A stretch of 23,883 nucleotides of DNA from a virus: positions 1-23,883 of IMG/VR virus record IMGVR_UViG_3300027791_000137. The stretch is one strand, 5' to 3'. Position numbers and translations under genes: made by a program. Positions 14,346 through 21,417 of the stretch are shown here, piece by piece (position 1 is the stretch's first letter; the number at the start of each line of letters is the position of its first letter). The notes beneath the pieces were generated by a model that made no database searches, was not told where the DNA came from, and worked only from the letters and a program-made list of their open reading frames with translations.

Positions 14346-15256
14346 GAATCTGTTAAGATTGAAGCTAGTCTACGTGAGCGTTTAATACTTTCTCGTTTCG
14401 CTCTATCTGCAACTTCGTCTCCGCCTGTTGCTGGTTCACTTGCACCAAACTCATCATCTACTGGTGCATCAACATCTGCGTCCGCATCAACTGTTGGTTC
14501 CATTGCTGGATCTGCTTCTGGGTCCATTGCTGGATCTTCAGCTCCCATAGTTGCTGGAGCGCCTTCGCCTGTTACGATAGCTACGCCACCTGTTAGTGCT
14601 TCTCTAGTTGTTTCGAAAACTGTGTAAAGATTTTCTAGTGCTGGTTTAACAGTTCCAATGAACTGCTCTGATGCCTCTGAACCTAACTCGTCTCTAATCT
14701 TATCGCCTAGTTCTAGCATTGATTCTGTTTGCATTTCTGCTGTGTCTTCCATCCAACCTGTAACACGGTCTACCATGTCCTTGGCCGCCATAACTAAAGT
14801 AGCCGCTTCTTCTGCGCCTTCGTTAGTTTTCTTTTTGCCTGCAATAGCTTTTTGCAAACCTGCTGGAAGTTTCTTTTGTTTTGCTGATAAGCCTTTTGAA
14901 TCTGAATCTTTTGAATCGCCTTTTTCTTTTGCGGCTTTCTTCATTGGTTCTTTCTTGTCGCCATCTTTATCTAAATCTAAAAAGTCGGGCTTAGCCTCTT
15001 TAACTTCTCTTTCAAGTACTTCTTGATTGATAACGTCTAGGAACATCTTTGTTTTTTGGTATGTGTCACTTGACAATACGCTTTCAAATTTCTCGCTAGT
15101 TTCAACTTGGCTTAATTGTGTACGTAATCTATTACGTGCATCTTCTAACTGCTCATTAGTAAATTTATTAAGAGCAAGTTTCGTGCCAAATGTTTTTGCT
15201 AGGCTTTCATTTAAAGCATTAGCAGTCATAGGTTTTTTCAAATCGTTCAATTTCAT
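14315..15256 (-). CDS. Head-associated (probable core/scaffold-type) protein, 313 aa
   Basis: The N-terminus, MKLNDLKKPMTANALNESLA, and the helical region to about 80 are followed by a very charged stretch (KPDFLDLDKDGDKKEPMKKA) and a helical middle (about 150-225). Next comes an acidic Ala/Pro repeat (AEDPAMDPEADPAMEPTVDA, about 240-275) and a basic tail (KRSRRLASILTDSKKK). Similar proteins in marine T4-like phages lie among head genes, and the composition suits a prohead core component; this role is inference. It has its own late promoter. Its 3' end carries tandem slippery sites and an in-frame stop that can be bypassed. Confidence 0.7.
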   Translation of the reverse strand: MKLNDLKKPMTANALNESLAKTFGTKLALNKFTNEQLEDARNRLRTQLSQVETSEKFESVLSSDTYQKTKMFLDVINQEVLEREVKEAKPDFLDLDKDGDKKEPMKKAAKEKGDSKDSDSKGLSAKQKKLPAGLQKAIAGKKKTNEGAEEAATLVMAAKDMVDRVTGWMEDTAEMQTESMLELGDKIRDELGSEASEQFIGTVKPALENLYTVFETTREALTGGVAIVTGEGAPATMGAEDPAMDPEADPAMEPTVDADADVDAPVDDEFGASEPATGGDEVADRAKRESIKRSRRLASILTDSKKKAPTQKK

Positions 15257-15282
15257 AATCGTTGTTCCTTACACATTAATAT

Positions 15283-15290
15283 TATTTATC
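15283..15290 (-). promoter_or_regulatory. Late promoter GATAAATA of the 313-aa gene
   Basis: Overlaps the TGA stop of the upstream gene (TGATAAATA). Start predicted near 15277, with AAGGA before the ATG. Confidence 0.7.
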
Positions 15291-15717
15291 ATTCTTCGTT
15301 AAAGATGTACCGGTCTATCTGGTCCATATACTGAAAAGTACGGTCTTTTGCTATTTCAAACCGTGTTTCCAGTGCCATTTTGCGTTGTTCGTCTTTAGAT
15401 TGCTCTATTCCGTGCTTATGAAACAAGCTATCCATGTAGTGTTTACTAAGAGCTTGGTCTAAAACCAGTATCTCATCACATACATTGCTGTATCCTTTAG
15501 CACGAGCTTTGGCAAATGCTATAGCCCCACGCTTACTAAACGTCTCTGCTACCCTTGTATGTGTTTTAACATCAAAGACAAGAAAGCCTTGTTTAGTTTG
15601 TCTAATTACAGTATTCTTAATACGAACACTTTTACCTTTAGCATACGGAATGTTAACCCTTGTCAGGCCAGCTTCCATTATACTATCTAGTTCTTCAATT
15701 ATATGTTTCGAGTTCAT
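15289..15717 (-). CDS. Conserved T4-like phage protein (142 aa)
   Basis: A protein with a helical N-terminus (IIEELDSIMEAGLTR), then a basic beta-rich domain (KGKSVRIKNTVIRQTKQGFL, VFDVKTHTRVAETFSKRGAI), and a helical C-terminal half rich in charged residues. Homologues I recall in marine T4-like phages share the SVRI...TKQG-(F/W)-LV(F/Y)D...VAETFSK pattern but have no assigned function. The gene overlaps the end of the 71-residue gene by 23 nt and belongs to the late head-gene run. A virion or assembly role is inferred from neighbours. Confidence 0.68.
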   Translation of the reverse strand: MNSKHIIEELDSIMEAGLTRVNIPYAKGKSVRIKNTVIRQTKQGFLVFDVKTHTRVAETFSKRGAIAFAKARAKGYSNVCDEILVLDQALSKHYMDSLFHKHGIEQSKDEQRKMALETRFEIAKDRTFQYMDQIDRYIFNEE

Positions 15718-15910
15718 TTGCGATCACCATAGTCATTCCGTTGTTGGAAACTTTTGTTACAAGTGCTTTCCGAATCAAACTTTCAATTATGAATTGTTCT
15801 CTTTCTGGAAAAGCATTAAGGGGAGTAATATGAGTCATTCTATCAAGAACCTCTTGCTCCTCGTTACTTATTTGGATTGTTAATCCTTCTAAAACTTGTT
15901 TCAACTTCAT
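15695..15910 (-). CDS. Small conserved protein (71 aa)
   Basis: Starts MKLKQVLEGLTIQISNEEQE. The first nine residues resemble the short acidic capsid-targeting peptides seen on neighbouring proteins. The rest reads like a small winged-helix-like or helical domain (FPEREQFIIESLIRKALVTK), followed by a beta strand and a short acidic tail. It is tightly coupled to both neighbours: it starts four bases after the Ala-rich gene and overlaps the 142-residue gene. Function unknown. Confidence 0.65.
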   Translation of the reverse strand: MKLKQVLEGLTIQISNEEQEVLDRMTHITPLNAFPEREQFIIESLIRKALVTKVSNNGMTMVIANELETYN

Positions 15911-15913
15911 AGT

Positions 15914-16372
15914 TTAACTCTTGCCCTGCTGTGCTATTGCATCAGCTTTAGCTTTAACTAAGCTGTCTAGATCTTTTTTGTTATACACAAATGATTGTGG
16001 TTCGCCTGCTTGAGGCTTTGGATTTTTTAAGATAACAGTATCGCCCTTAACGTCATCTATATCGAATTCTTGTTCTTTGCCACCTGGCCCTTGCGTTGGC
16101 ATTGCTAATTTTGCACCCTTTTTAAGTATGCTCTTAGATATGTTAGCTTGTGCTTTGCCAATAGCACCCATTGCCGCTTTGCCTGCACCCTTAGCTAGAT
16201 TTGCTCCAGCCTTTGCGCCTGCTTTCATACCAGCAGTAGCAACTTTCATGCCAGCCTTAGCGGCCGCCGATCCCATTTGAGCTCCTACACGACCAACAGC
16301 CGCCGCAATAGCCGGAACTACTTCAACTACTTGTTGTTCTTGTTTTGCTTTTATAAACTCGTCTGCTCTCAT
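15914..16372 (-). CDS. Ala/Gly/Lys-rich head-region protein (152 aa)
   Basis: MRADEFIKAKQEQQVVEVVP forms an N-terminal peptide of capsid-targeting type. Residues 22-90 are an amphipathic low-complexity region with short repeats (AGMKVATAGMKAGAKAGAN, then KGAGKAAMGAIGKAQ). The C-terminal 60 residues (EFDIDDVKGDTVILKNPKPQ ... VYNKKDLDSL) look like a small beta domain. The repeated helix could interact with membranes or DNA. As an internal head protein it might be ejected with the genome, but that is inference. The start overlaps the previous stop (ATGA). Confidence 0.62.
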   Translation of the reverse strand: MRADEFIKAKQEQQVVEVVPAIAAAVGRVGAQMGSAAAKAGMKVATAGMKAGAKAGANLAKGAGKAAMGAIGKAQANISKSILKKGAKLAMPTQGPGGKEQEFDIDDVKGDTVILKNPKPQAGEPQSFVYNKKDLDSLVKAKADAIAQQGKS

Positions 16373-16698
16373 TTGGATCTCTTTTTAAAACTTTTGCGTC
16401 TAGTAGGCTTTCTATATCTACTCTGCGACTGTGGTTTATTAGCAGATGCTAGTCTTTTACTTAATCCACTTGCACGTTTTGTACGTGCGGATCTGACTTT
16501 CATCACACTACTCTTACTTGCCTTTGCTCTCTTAAGGTTAAGTGAACTTGACACTCTTTTTGTTGCATTACATGTTTCAGGCTTTGCAACAATACGCCCC
16601 TTACGTGTTCCGCTTGTACATCTGTACTTACGAACTAGTTTACCTTTGGTCTTACCCCAAATACCAATGACACCTTCTGTCACCTCTTGAATCTTCAT
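16369..16698 (-). CDS. Basic YRCT-motif protein, paralogue 2 (109 aa)
   Basis: After a targeting-like N-terminus (MKIQEVTEGVIGIWGK) comes the block GKLVRKYRCTSGTRKGRIVA with a second Cys 17 residues after the first (PETCNA). A long Lys/Arg/Ser tail follows, ending KKRSK. The same block occurs in the next upstream gene, so the pair is a tandem duplication. Very basic proteins of this sort in T4-like heads are candidates for DNA-associated internal proteins. The two conserved Cys could bind metal or form a disulphide. The biochemical function is unknown. Confidence 0.7.
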   Translation of the reverse strand: MKIQEVTEGVIGIWGKTKGKLVRKYRCTSGTRKGRIVAKPETCNATKRVSSSLNLKRAKASKSSVMKVRSARTKRASGLSKRLASANKPQSQSRYRKPTRRKSFKKRSK

Positions 16699-16979
16699 TA
16701 CTTGCGTCCTGCCTTGTTCAATGCCTGTACTCTGCGAGAAGCTGGATTAGTACGTTTAGTTCTACGAGCTTTACGCATCATTCGTCCTCCAATCCTTGCT
16801 CTAGTACGTTTCATTTGAATTCGTCTTTTAACATCGGGAGCGGCAAAGCATTGGGCCATTTTCTTAACAATGCGACCCTTACGCATACCTTGGGTACAAC
16901 GGTACTTACGTACCACCTTCTTTCCAGAACGTGCCCATATTTGTTTTTCGTCTATTGATATAACTTCACGTATCAGCAT
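16698..16979 (-). CDS. Basic YRCT-motif protein, paralogue 1 (93 aa)
   Basis: Starts MLIREVISIDEKQIWARSGK, then KVVRKYRCTQGMRKGRIVKK with a second Cys (AQCFAAP), followed by an Arg-rich tail (RRIQMKRTRARIGGRMMRKA). It is the tandem paralogue of the following 109-residue gene and is first in the late operon running to 15289. The ATG lies exactly five bases after a late promoter box with no Shine-Dalgarno, so its message may be leaderless. IDE near residue 10 fits a gp21-type L/I-x-E cleavage site. A role as packaged DNA-binding protein is inference. Confidence 0.7.
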   Translation of the reverse strand: MLIREVISIDEKQIWARSGKKVVRKYRCTQGMRKGRIVKKMAQCFAAPDVKRRIQMKRTRARIGGRMMRKARRTKRTNPASRRVQALNKAGRK

Positions 16980-16984
16980 ACGTG

Positions 16985-16992
16985 TATTTATC
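16985..16992 (-). promoter_or_regulatory. Late promoter GATAAATA five bases before an ATG
   Basis: By T4 geometry (box at -13 to -6) the first transcribed base is the A of the ATG at 16979. Confidence 0.7.
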
Positions 16993-17013
16993 TATGTAAG
17001 GTTGGAAGTGTTA

Positions 17014-17247
17014 TTAGTTGGTAAAGTTCATCAGTATGACTATAATTGTGCTTAATAGTCCTGCTACTATGGTGCCAGTTGCACCTATGATAACTTTTAC
17101 CATCGACTTATTACCGTGAGTAATGTCTTGGTGTACGTGCTCTAGCTTAGATTCTACAGAAGCTAGGCGAGATTCTAATGTTATATATCTTTGTTCGCAC
17201 AAATCAACATGTGCTTCTAAATTCTTTTTTTCTAAGGCAGTAGCCAT
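17014..17247 (-). CDS. Membrane-anchored coiled-coil protein, XhlA-like (77 aa)
   Basis: An N-terminal coiled coil (about residues 5-45, KKNLEAHVDLCEQRYITLES then ASVESKLEHVHQDI) is followed by one C-terminal transmembrane helix (VIIGATGTIVAGLLSTIIVI) and a short tail. This is the layout of XhlA/haemolysin-type small phage membrane proteins that act with holins, and a common small protein of marine T4-like phages. A holin or spanin helper role is plausible but not proven, as only one TM helix is seen and no endolysin is adjacent. AGGAAAAG precedes the ATG. Confidence 0.65.
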   Translation of the reverse strand: MATALEKKNLEAHVDLCEQRYITLESRLASVESKLEHVHQDITHGNKSMVKVIIGATGTIVAGLLSTIIVILMNFTN

Positions 17248-17265
17248 AATCTTTTCCTATAAAAC

Positions 17266-17282
17266 ACTCTTGCTCAAAGAGT
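17266..17282 (-). other. Hairpin in the leader of the XhlA-like gene
   Basis: ACTCTT-TGAGC-AAGAGT (6-bp perfect stem) followed by GTTTTAT just before the ribosome binding site. Too AT-rich for a strong terminator; it may be a weak terminator or leader structure. Confidence 0.3.
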
Positions 17283-17347
17283 AATTAGTGATCTAAACGT
17301 TGTCGTTAGCCTAATGCGTTCTAAATTTATTGTGCCTTTACAATATG

Positions 17348-17355
17348 TATTTATT
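17348..17355 (-). promoter_or_regulatory. Late promoter AATAAATA of the XhlA-like gene
   Basis: NATAAATA box just after the stop codon of the upstream gene. Start near 17342 would give a leader of about 95 nt that contains the hairpin at 17266-17282. Confidence 0.5.
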
Positions 17356-17361
17356 AGCAGT

Positions 17362-17766
17362 TTATGCATCTTTATCTACTACTTTAAATATTATATTAAT
17401 ACATTCTTTACCCTTGGTTCTGAATGCGTTATTATTTATATCTATCGTACTATCTAACCCAGCAATGATAGGTATCAAGTTGAAGTCATCTATTAAAGCA
17501 TCGACTGTAACTGCACCTTCTTGTTCAACATTAAATTCAAAACTCCATACCTTGTGTTTGCCTTTGTATGCTGTACCAAACTCACTGACAGACGTTTCTG
17601 TTATCGTTGGTTTCGTATCAAAGTAGACATTAGCTCTCATGCTAATAACTTGTTGAAAGGTATTCCAATTTGTTTGTTGATTGATTAGTTTACGGTCATC
17701 TGTCTTAAACTTGTTAAGGCCAGTCTTAGTAATGTCAATCAGGGTGTGTACTTTGAATGTGTCCAT
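17362..17766 (-). CDS. Conserved T4-like structural-type protein (134 aa)
   Basis: MDTFKVHTLIDITKTGLNKF, then NQQTNWNTFQQVISMRANVY, and further on EFGTAYKGKHKVWSFEFNVE and DALIDDFNLIPIIAGLDSTI. This is the pattern of a protein widely conserved in marine T4-like phages, where I recall it near tail and head genes; function unknown. The start at 17766 is preferred over the ATG at 17784. The latter sits directly behind the U-tract of a terminator, has no ribosome binding site, and lies upstream of the predicted late transcription start. The late box ends five bases before ATG 17766, so the message may be leaderless. Confidence 0.75.
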   Translation of the reverse strand: MDTFKVHTLIDITKTGLNKFKTDDRKLINQQTNWNTFQQVISMRANVYFDTKPTITETSVSEFGTAYKGKHKVWSFEFNVEQEGAVTVDALIDDFNLIPIIAGLDSTIDINNNAFRTKGKECINIIFKVVDKDA

Positions 17767-17771
17767 GCTAT

Positions 17772-17779
17772 TATTTATG
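17772..17779 (-). promoter_or_regulatory. Late promoter CATAAATA five bases before an ATG
   Basis: Same spacing as at 16985-16992. The first transcribed base is predicted to be the A of ATG 17766. Confidence 0.65.
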
Positions 17780-17784
17780 GCCAT

Positions 17785-17816
17785 AAAAAAAGGGCCCAGT
17801 AAAAACTGAGCCCTTT
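17785..17816 (-). terminator. Intrinsic terminator after the 112-aa gene
   Basis: Minus-strand stem AAAGGGCTCAG/CTGGGCCCTTT (one mismatch, 6-nt loop) running into seven T (17791-17785). It ends the preceding late unit immediately before the next late promoter. Confidence 0.93.
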
Positions 17817-17839
17817 AAGATAGTTACTGTATTAGCTTA

Positions 17840-18178
17840 TTAAGCCGCTACTATGAACTGTCCACCTTTAGTTGCAGTTGCACCAGTCGCGTCATAATCG
17901 CCTGATCCAGCTGTTGTGCCTAGATGTCTGATTGCCGCTTGTAAAGATGCCGCATCCCACTGACTTCCGTCAACTACGATGTTTAACAATCCTGCTGTGC
18001 CTTCACTGTTCATTGCTACTGGGTTGATTGCTTGTGCAATAAGCTCTAATGCTTTGCCAATTCCGCCCTCAGCCGCTAATGAAGCACCTGCGTTAATTAC
18101 GTAAAAATCTAAGTTCGTTGTTGAATATAGTACTGCGTGTGCATGTCCTAATCCAGTTGTTCTTGCTACTCCAGCCAT
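17840..18178 (-). CDS. Probable abundant virion protein (112 aa)
   Basis: An Ala/Gly-rich soluble protein starting MAGVARTTGLGHAHAVLYST, with LDFYVINAGASLAAEGGIGK and LLNIVVDGSQWDAASLQAAI in the middle. I recall proteins with the same start in other marine T4-like phages, probably structural, but no defined role. It is transcribed alone: late promoter, structured 75-nt leader, strong AGGAG ribosome binding site, and a strong terminator right after the stop. This arrangement suggests high copy number, as for a decoration or tail component. Confidence 0.75.
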   Translation of the reverse strand: MAGVARTTGLGHAHAVLYSTTNLDFYVINAGASLAAEGGIGKALELIAQAINPVAMNSEGTAGLLNIVVDGSQWDAASLQAAIRHLGTTAGSGDYDATGATATKGGQFIVAA

Positions 18179-18253
18179 TTTATTTCTCCTATGTTATAAA
18201 TGAGGTCTCCCTCGGCTCTAATGGCCACACACTTGTTCTCGTGTATTGTGGTT
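18179..18253 (-). promoter_or_regulatory. Structured 5' leader of the 112-aa gene
   Basis: Two hairpins: CCACA/TGTGG with inner CAC/GTG, and GAGG-GAGA-CCTC (18213-18202) closed by a GNRA tetraloop. TAGGAG follows. Likely stabilises the message or controls translation. Confidence 0.5.
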
Positions 18254-18258
18254 ACTTT

Positions 18259-18266
18259 TATTTATC
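18259..18266 (-). promoter_or_regulatory. Late promoter GATAAATA of the 112-aa gene
   Basis: NATAAATA box, start predicted near 18253. Confidence 0.75.
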
Positions 18267-18287
18267 CGTTTTAACAGATTGGGTGAG

Positions 18288-19160
18288 TTATCGGGCTTTT
18301 TTAGCTCTATTTTGCAATGCACGAAGCATTTGAATGTATCCTGGTCCTGCTTTAACAATATCGTCTATCATTTCTATTGCAGGTAAGTAGGCTTGTACAA
18401 ACGCTGGAGACATACTCTTACCAGCTTTGGCCGCATCTAAGAACTTCTTAGTACCCATTACATTCTTTGCACCAACAATGTATCTGTATAGTGCTAGGTC
18501 CTGTGCAGTAGTTGGTACCATGTCTGGCATACTTACTGTTGGTTCGTTATCTTTTACTCTTGCACTTTCAAGATCTCTTTCTTTAGCTAGTTTTTCTAAG
18601 TGAATAATAATATCACTGTTACGAAGTTTAGCTCTTGACGCAAGTAATAGTTTAGTTACATACTTCTTCTTGTCTGGAGTACTCAAACTATTAAAATTAG
18701 TTAATGCTCTTCTAATTGTTTTATAGTCAGTGTTTCTAATATTAAGTCTACTTTCTAATTGAATAAACAATTCACTGCTTGAAGTAGAGTTGTTACTCTT
18801 TACATAGGTTAACCATCTATTCAATCCCATAACAGGTAAGTGTGTTTTTGCTCTTACTGCTTTAGCACTTTCAAAGTCTTTTAGTTTTGCAAGAGCATCA
18901 TCATCACCGTCTACAAAATGTATTAGGTTATAAAGATCAGTGCCATGCATTCTAAAATGTCTGTACGAAGATTGTTGCGTAGTATTCTTAGCATACCCTG
19001 CCGCAATAGGTACAAACTGTGGGAATTTTCTTAACAGTTCTAAGGTTAGTACAGTCAAATACAGTCGCTCGCAACAATCTGTGTAACTCAGCTTAGAGTT
19101 ATCAGATGAATTACGAGTCATCCTTGCTTCGTGTAGCTCTGTTAAGAATTCTAATTCCAT
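18288..19160 (-). CDS. Conserved T4-like head-operon protein (290 aa)
   Basis: Starts MELEFLTELHEARMTRNSSD, a peptide very like the T4 capsid-targeting sequence, with L-T-E as a gp21-type cleavage site after residue 8. The body is almost all helical (YTDCCERLYLTVLTLELLRK, HFRMHGTDLYNLIHFVDGDD) with charged repeats and a basic C-terminus (ALQNRAKKAR). Homologues occur in other marine T4-like phages without a function. It is last in the nucleotidyltransferase/ligase operon, its ATG lying in the previous stop (TAATG). Packaging into the head is inferred from the N-terminus and neighbours. Confidence 0.7.
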   Translation of the reverse strand: MELEFLTELHEARMTRNSSDNSKLSYTDCCERLYLTVLTLELLRKFPQFVPIAAGYAKNTTQQSSYRHFRMHGTDLYNLIHFVDGDDDALAKLKDFESAKAVRAKTHLPVMGLNRWLTYVKSNNSTSSSELFIQLESRLNIRNTDYKTIRRALTNFNSLSTPDKKKYVTKLLLASRAKLRNSDIIIHLEKLAKERDLESARVKDNEPTVSMPDMVPTTAQDLALYRYIVGAKNVMGTKKFLDAAKAGKSMSPAFVQAYLPAIEMIDDIVKAGPGYIQMLRALQNRAKKAR

Positions 19161-20716
19161 TATGTGTAGTTACTTCTTCTTTCAGTATTGCCGCCGTCTG
19201 CCATGTACTTGTCTTTAAATATTTGAATCATATCATTTTGACTCTTAGCACTTGACATTGCTCCTAGTAGTTCATCCTGTTGGATGTCTAGTGTAAACTC
19301 TCTTTTGATGTTAGGTTTAACTGCATCAGTTGTTAACATCATTTTGATTGCTTGTGCATGAGCAGTAGTAATTTTATACTTTTTACCACTGTCACTTGTT
19401 AATTGTGTAATTGGATTAGGATTACCTCTTGAATCTAATACTTTACCAACTTGTGTAATCATTGGTGTTTGTTTAAACTCTTTATCCATGTCTGCATCGT
19501 CACTATCCGCAGGGTCGAAACCCTTTTTCATATCTGCGAAGTCGCCGTCGATGCTATCGTCTTCAATGAAGTCTATAGCTTTCATTTCGTTACTCTCCCG
19601 TTTGATTGCTCTGTTAGCTTTACTAAATTCAGAGCGGTTTACTAATTTAATATCACCACCTGGGTTGGCTAAAACATAACCTTCTCCACCTGGCTTCCCT
19701 GCGATACTTGCCTTGATATCAGTCTGTTGGCTTTCCATCTGTGTAATGATGTCATCTTTGACTTCCATTATACCCTGTACAGTTTGCCACATAGACTGAA
19801 ATGCCTGCATGTGTGTTTTAATATACTCAATAATCTTTGCTTGTTTCTTCTTTGAAACTTTGCTGTTAGTTAACCATTGTACAAAGTCTTTACCAATGTT
19901 AGCTAATCCTGAGTCAACTTTACTATTTGTATAAGCATAAAGTATTTGTGCAAAGTCACTAACTTGCATTGAAACAAGTGTTTCTTTATTTAATAGTGTA
20001 TCAATTGCAGGGCCGTTCTTAGCAATTACGCCCTTTAAACTTTTTAGTTTGTCTAAATTAACACGTGGTGCAGTCTGTGCAACCACTGGCGGTAATACTA
20101 ATAGCTTTGATCCTGTAAAGATATCATAATCTGTTAAAGGACTTTCAGCACCTTCAGCATCAACTACTCTGTGAATAACAACAGCCGCAGAACTTGCTAT
20201 GATTCTTTTACCAACATCACTGTCTGCTTGTACTGTGTAAGTTACTGTGTTAGGTGTAAATGCTAGTTCACCGTTTTGAACAGTTGGTGTATCAAAGTAA
20301 AGCATGTCGCCTTTGAAGTAACCTCTATGTTCAATTGGAACTGCCTTTTCCATAATAGGAAACATTGCTTTCATTCTACCTGCGAATGCTACATAGCCCG
20401 GCTTATCTCTGTTCTTTCCACCACTACGGTTGAGGAACATCTGCTCAAGGTCATCAGCACTTTTTGATTTGCCGTCGTATCCTTTTGCACCAAAGCCTGA
20501 TTTGTCTGTAAGTATGAACTCTCCATTTTCATCGCGGCCAAAAATGACTGCGGGAGAACCGTCCCATTTAATTGTTGCACTGGTGTGTCCTCCTGTACCC
20601 ATACTAGACAACGAATCCAATGCACGGTTTGCACCTGCACTACCTTGGAAGAATACTAAATCTTCAGCATGTTGGATTCTAGCCTCAGCTTCGTTTATTA
20701 TTTCGTTAAATCTCAT
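19160..20716 (-). CDS. Ligase-superfamily covalent nucleotidyltransferase (518 aa)
   Basis: Motif I is K50-W-D-G (TIKWDGSPAVIFGRD) and an RxDxNGxF-like strand follows. A motif III-like element is GYFKGDMLYF (132-141), motif IV is E345-GYVL, and motif V is DIKLV (K357). This order fits DNA/RNA ligases and capping enzymes that form a lysyl-AMP. A helical insertion (about 220-335) separates motifs III and IV, and an acidic linker plus C-terminal domain follow. The N-terminus MRFNEIINEAEAR resembles a T4 capsid-targeting peptide (I-N-E cleavage site). The start overlaps the upstream nucleotidyltransferase stop (ATGA). The substrate (DNA nick, RNA end or tRNA) is unknown. It may be packaged and injected; that is inference. 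Confidence 0.78.
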   Translation of the reverse strand: MRFNEIINEAEARIQHAEDLVFFQGSAGANRALDSLSSMGTGGHTSATIKWDGSPAVIFGRDENGEFILTDKSGFGAKGYDGKSKSADDLEQMFLNRSGGKNRDKPGYVAFAGRMKAMFPIMEKAVPIEHRGYFKGDMLYFDTPTVQNGELAFTPNTVTYTVQADSDVGKRIIASSAAVVIHRVVDAEGAESPLTDYDIFTGSKLLVLPPVVAQTAPRVNLDKLKSLKGVIAKNGPAIDTLLNKETLVSMQVSDFAQILYAYTNSKVDSGLANIGKDFVQWLTNSKVSKKKQAKIIEYIKTHMQAFQSMWQTVQGIMEVKDDIITQMESQQTDIKASIAGKPGGEGYVLANPGGDIKLVNRSEFSKANRAIKRESNEMKAIDFIEDDSIDGDFADMKKGFDPADSDDADMDKEFKQTPMITQVGKVLDSRGNPNPITQLTSDSGKKYKITTAHAQAIKMMLTTDAVKPNIKREFTLDIQQDELLGAMSSAKSQNDMIQIFKDKYMADGGNTERRSNYT

Positions 20717-21417
20717 TTTGGTAATTCAATCCCGTTCTTGGCAAAGTTATCTCTAGCATCTTTAACTAAGTTTTCGTAATTTGGATCTGTTTTAATTTTT
20801 GCAATAATAGACTCAACGCTGTCCATATCAGCTACACCAGCGTTAGGTCCTAGCAGTTGTTTAGCAATCTCGTCTGGATTCTTTGATATTGATTGATTAG
20901 TAATTCTATCAACAAGTCCAGCACCACTACTAAATTTATATCCTTGTGCTTTAGCAATGCTACTAATAAGTATCATTCTATGCATACCTTTGTACGGAGT
21001 GTTATCTCCACTACCTTTTAGTGCGAACTTCATAAACTCTGGCTCACCAAACATCAAGTCTGTTTGTACATAGCCTTCTTCTGGATTACCATTAATAGGT
21101 GTTAGGAAGTGTACATTAATGCCACTCTTTCTAATCCACTTTTTAAGATCATCACCAGGATGATTCTTTTGTACCCATGCCGCAAGTTTAGCAACCATTT
21201 CGTCTTTGCTAACTTCTTCTTGGTTAACAGCAATATCCATGTCGCCACTTGTACTTCTAATACCTGTGCTACCTAATTTAAAATCTTTGTGTGGAAGACC
21301 TGTGATCTTCTCTAACCATGCTAGTGTAGGATCTACATCTGCTTGATTAATACGTTGTGTAACAGGTTCTTTAGTTTCAGGATCTTTAAATATGTTCCCA
21401 CCTTCTTTAAGAATCAT
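20713..21417 (-). CDS. Pol-beta superfamily nucleotidyltransferase (234 aa)
   Basis: Minimal nucleotidyltransferase core: G49-S50 (FKLGSTGIRS), D59-x-D61 (SGDMDIAV) and the third metal Asp D120 (GYVQTDLMFG). The C-terminal half is helical. The start at 21417 (MILKEGGNIFKDP) is chosen because AAAAAGGA lies about 8 nt upstream; a longer frame to 21450 lacks this. It overlaps the 91-residue gene by 11 nt and the ligase-like gene by 4 nt. Enzymes of this fold add nucleotides to RNA ends, proteins or small molecules. Pairing with a ligase-like enzyme hints at RNA-end repair, but the substrate cannot be read from sequence. Confidence 0.8.
   Translation of the reverse strand: MILKEGGNIFKDPETKEPVTQRINQADVDPTLAWLEKITGLPHKDFKLGSTGIRSTSGDMDIAVNQEEVSKDEMVAKLAAWVQKNHPGDDLKKWIRKSGINVHFLTPINGNPEEGYVQTDLMFGEPEFMKFALKGSGDNTPYKGMHRMILISSIAKAQGYKFSSGAGLVDRITNQSISKNPDEIAKQLLGPNAGVADMDSVESIIAKIKTDPNYENLVKDARDNFAKNGIELPK

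Noticed and set aside
16100-16280. Ala/Gly/Lys repeats as a possible DNA repeat or CRISPR-like array
   Set aside because: The repetition is at protein level with degenerate codons; no regular spacer structure.
17767-17784. Upstream ATG of the 134-aa gene
   Set aside because: Lies between terminator and late start site with no RBS; the downstream ATG fits the predicted transcript.
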